A stretch of DNA of 28,546 nucleotides from positions 1 through 28,546 of IMG/VR virus record IMGVR_UViG_3300046167_000292; one strand, written 5' to 3'. This DNA comes from a virus. Position numbers and translations under genes: made by a program. Positions 28,463 to 28,546 of the stretch are shown in pieces. How positions within the stretch are numbered: position 1 is the first letter of the stretch; the number at the start of each line of letters is the position of its first letter. Under the pieces are notes generated by a model. It did not search any database, was not told the DNA's origin, and was given only the letters and a program-made list of their open reading frames with translations.

Positions 28463-28546
28463 TTATAGACCTAGAAGCAAAAACTGACAAAGCCTTAAAA
28501 GGCATACAGGATTTATCGCAAGAGGTTGGAGATTTAAATAAAGAAG
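28447..28546 (+). CDS. Tape measure protein, N-terminal part (continues at base 1)
   Basis: ATG 28447 opens MAEKIIIDLEAKTDKALKGI then QDLSQEVGDLNKE and reaches the last base in mid-codon (G). Adding bases 1-2 (TA) completes Val, and the sequence goes on AKGNKQTEEGLKGVESASK in frame into 3..1637. It is a continuous coiled coil, as expected for a tape measure N-terminus. Confidence 0.85.
   Translation, partial: MAEKIIIDLEAKTDKALKGIQDLSQEVGDLNKE

Noticed and set aside
1-28546. tRNA, rRNA, integrase, attachment site or repressor genes
   Set aside because: I saw no cloverleaf-like or rRNA sequence, no tyrosine/serine recombinase motifs and no phage repressor; a lytic lifestyle is inferred.

Overview
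The window reads as one complete, circular or circularly permuted genome of an AT-rich tailed phage. Its last base and first base join in frame inside the tape-measure gene (28447..28546 continuing into 1..1637). The host is probably a member of the Bacteroidetes (Flavobacteriia-like). Reasons: host-type promoter boxes of the form TAnnTTTG, one with a correctly spaced TTTG -33 box; almost no Shine-Dalgarno sites; and capsid, portal, terminase and small early proteins of the types I associate with phages of that phylum. All genes are on the + strand. I see no integrase, repressor or DNA polymerase, so I infer a lytic siphovirus that uses the host replisome.

Layout. Late/structural arm, 24272 through the junction to about 12485: tail assembly chaperone with a likely -1 frameshift extension, tail completion protein, gp10-like protein, two distal-tail proteins, tape measure, XkdF-like prohead protease, scaffold, major capsid, tail tube, portal, head-tail connector, and a tandem family of LamG-like receptor-binding proteins. 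Lysis, 12488..13584: small membrane protein, M15 peptidase (frame-broken) and a 3TM holin. A 196-base, extremely AT-rich block with short iterated motifs (13585..13780) follows and may be the origin. Early/replication arm, 13781..21656: NinG-type protein, SSB-like protein, a broken RecA/DnaB-like ATPase, a DNA methyltransferase, two tandem paralogous sigma-70-like factors, two PD-(D/E)XK proteins, a PDDEXK exonuclease, an HNH endonuclease, a stand-alone DnaA domain IV protein and many tiny ORFs. Packaging (21717..23208) and a cassette of small membrane/soluble ORFs (23270..24224) close the circle.

Regulation is the most interesting part. A motif CGTTATANTTATA stands at the head of the tail, protease, portal and terminase modules, three times with the ATG fused to it. 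It is a good candidate late promoter for one of the two phage sigma factors. Early genes instead start exactly 4 bases after a TAnnTTTG box, implying leaderless mRNAs. A full host-type promoter also points leftward (minus strand) at 14425..14395 in a genome with no minus-strand genes.

The sequence also carries three partial tandem duplications and about a dozen single-base frame breaks. Four of the +1 breaks fall directly after a CTT codon. Indel errors in a metagenomic or long-read assembly are the default explanation, and programmed +1 frameshifting is the less likely alternative.
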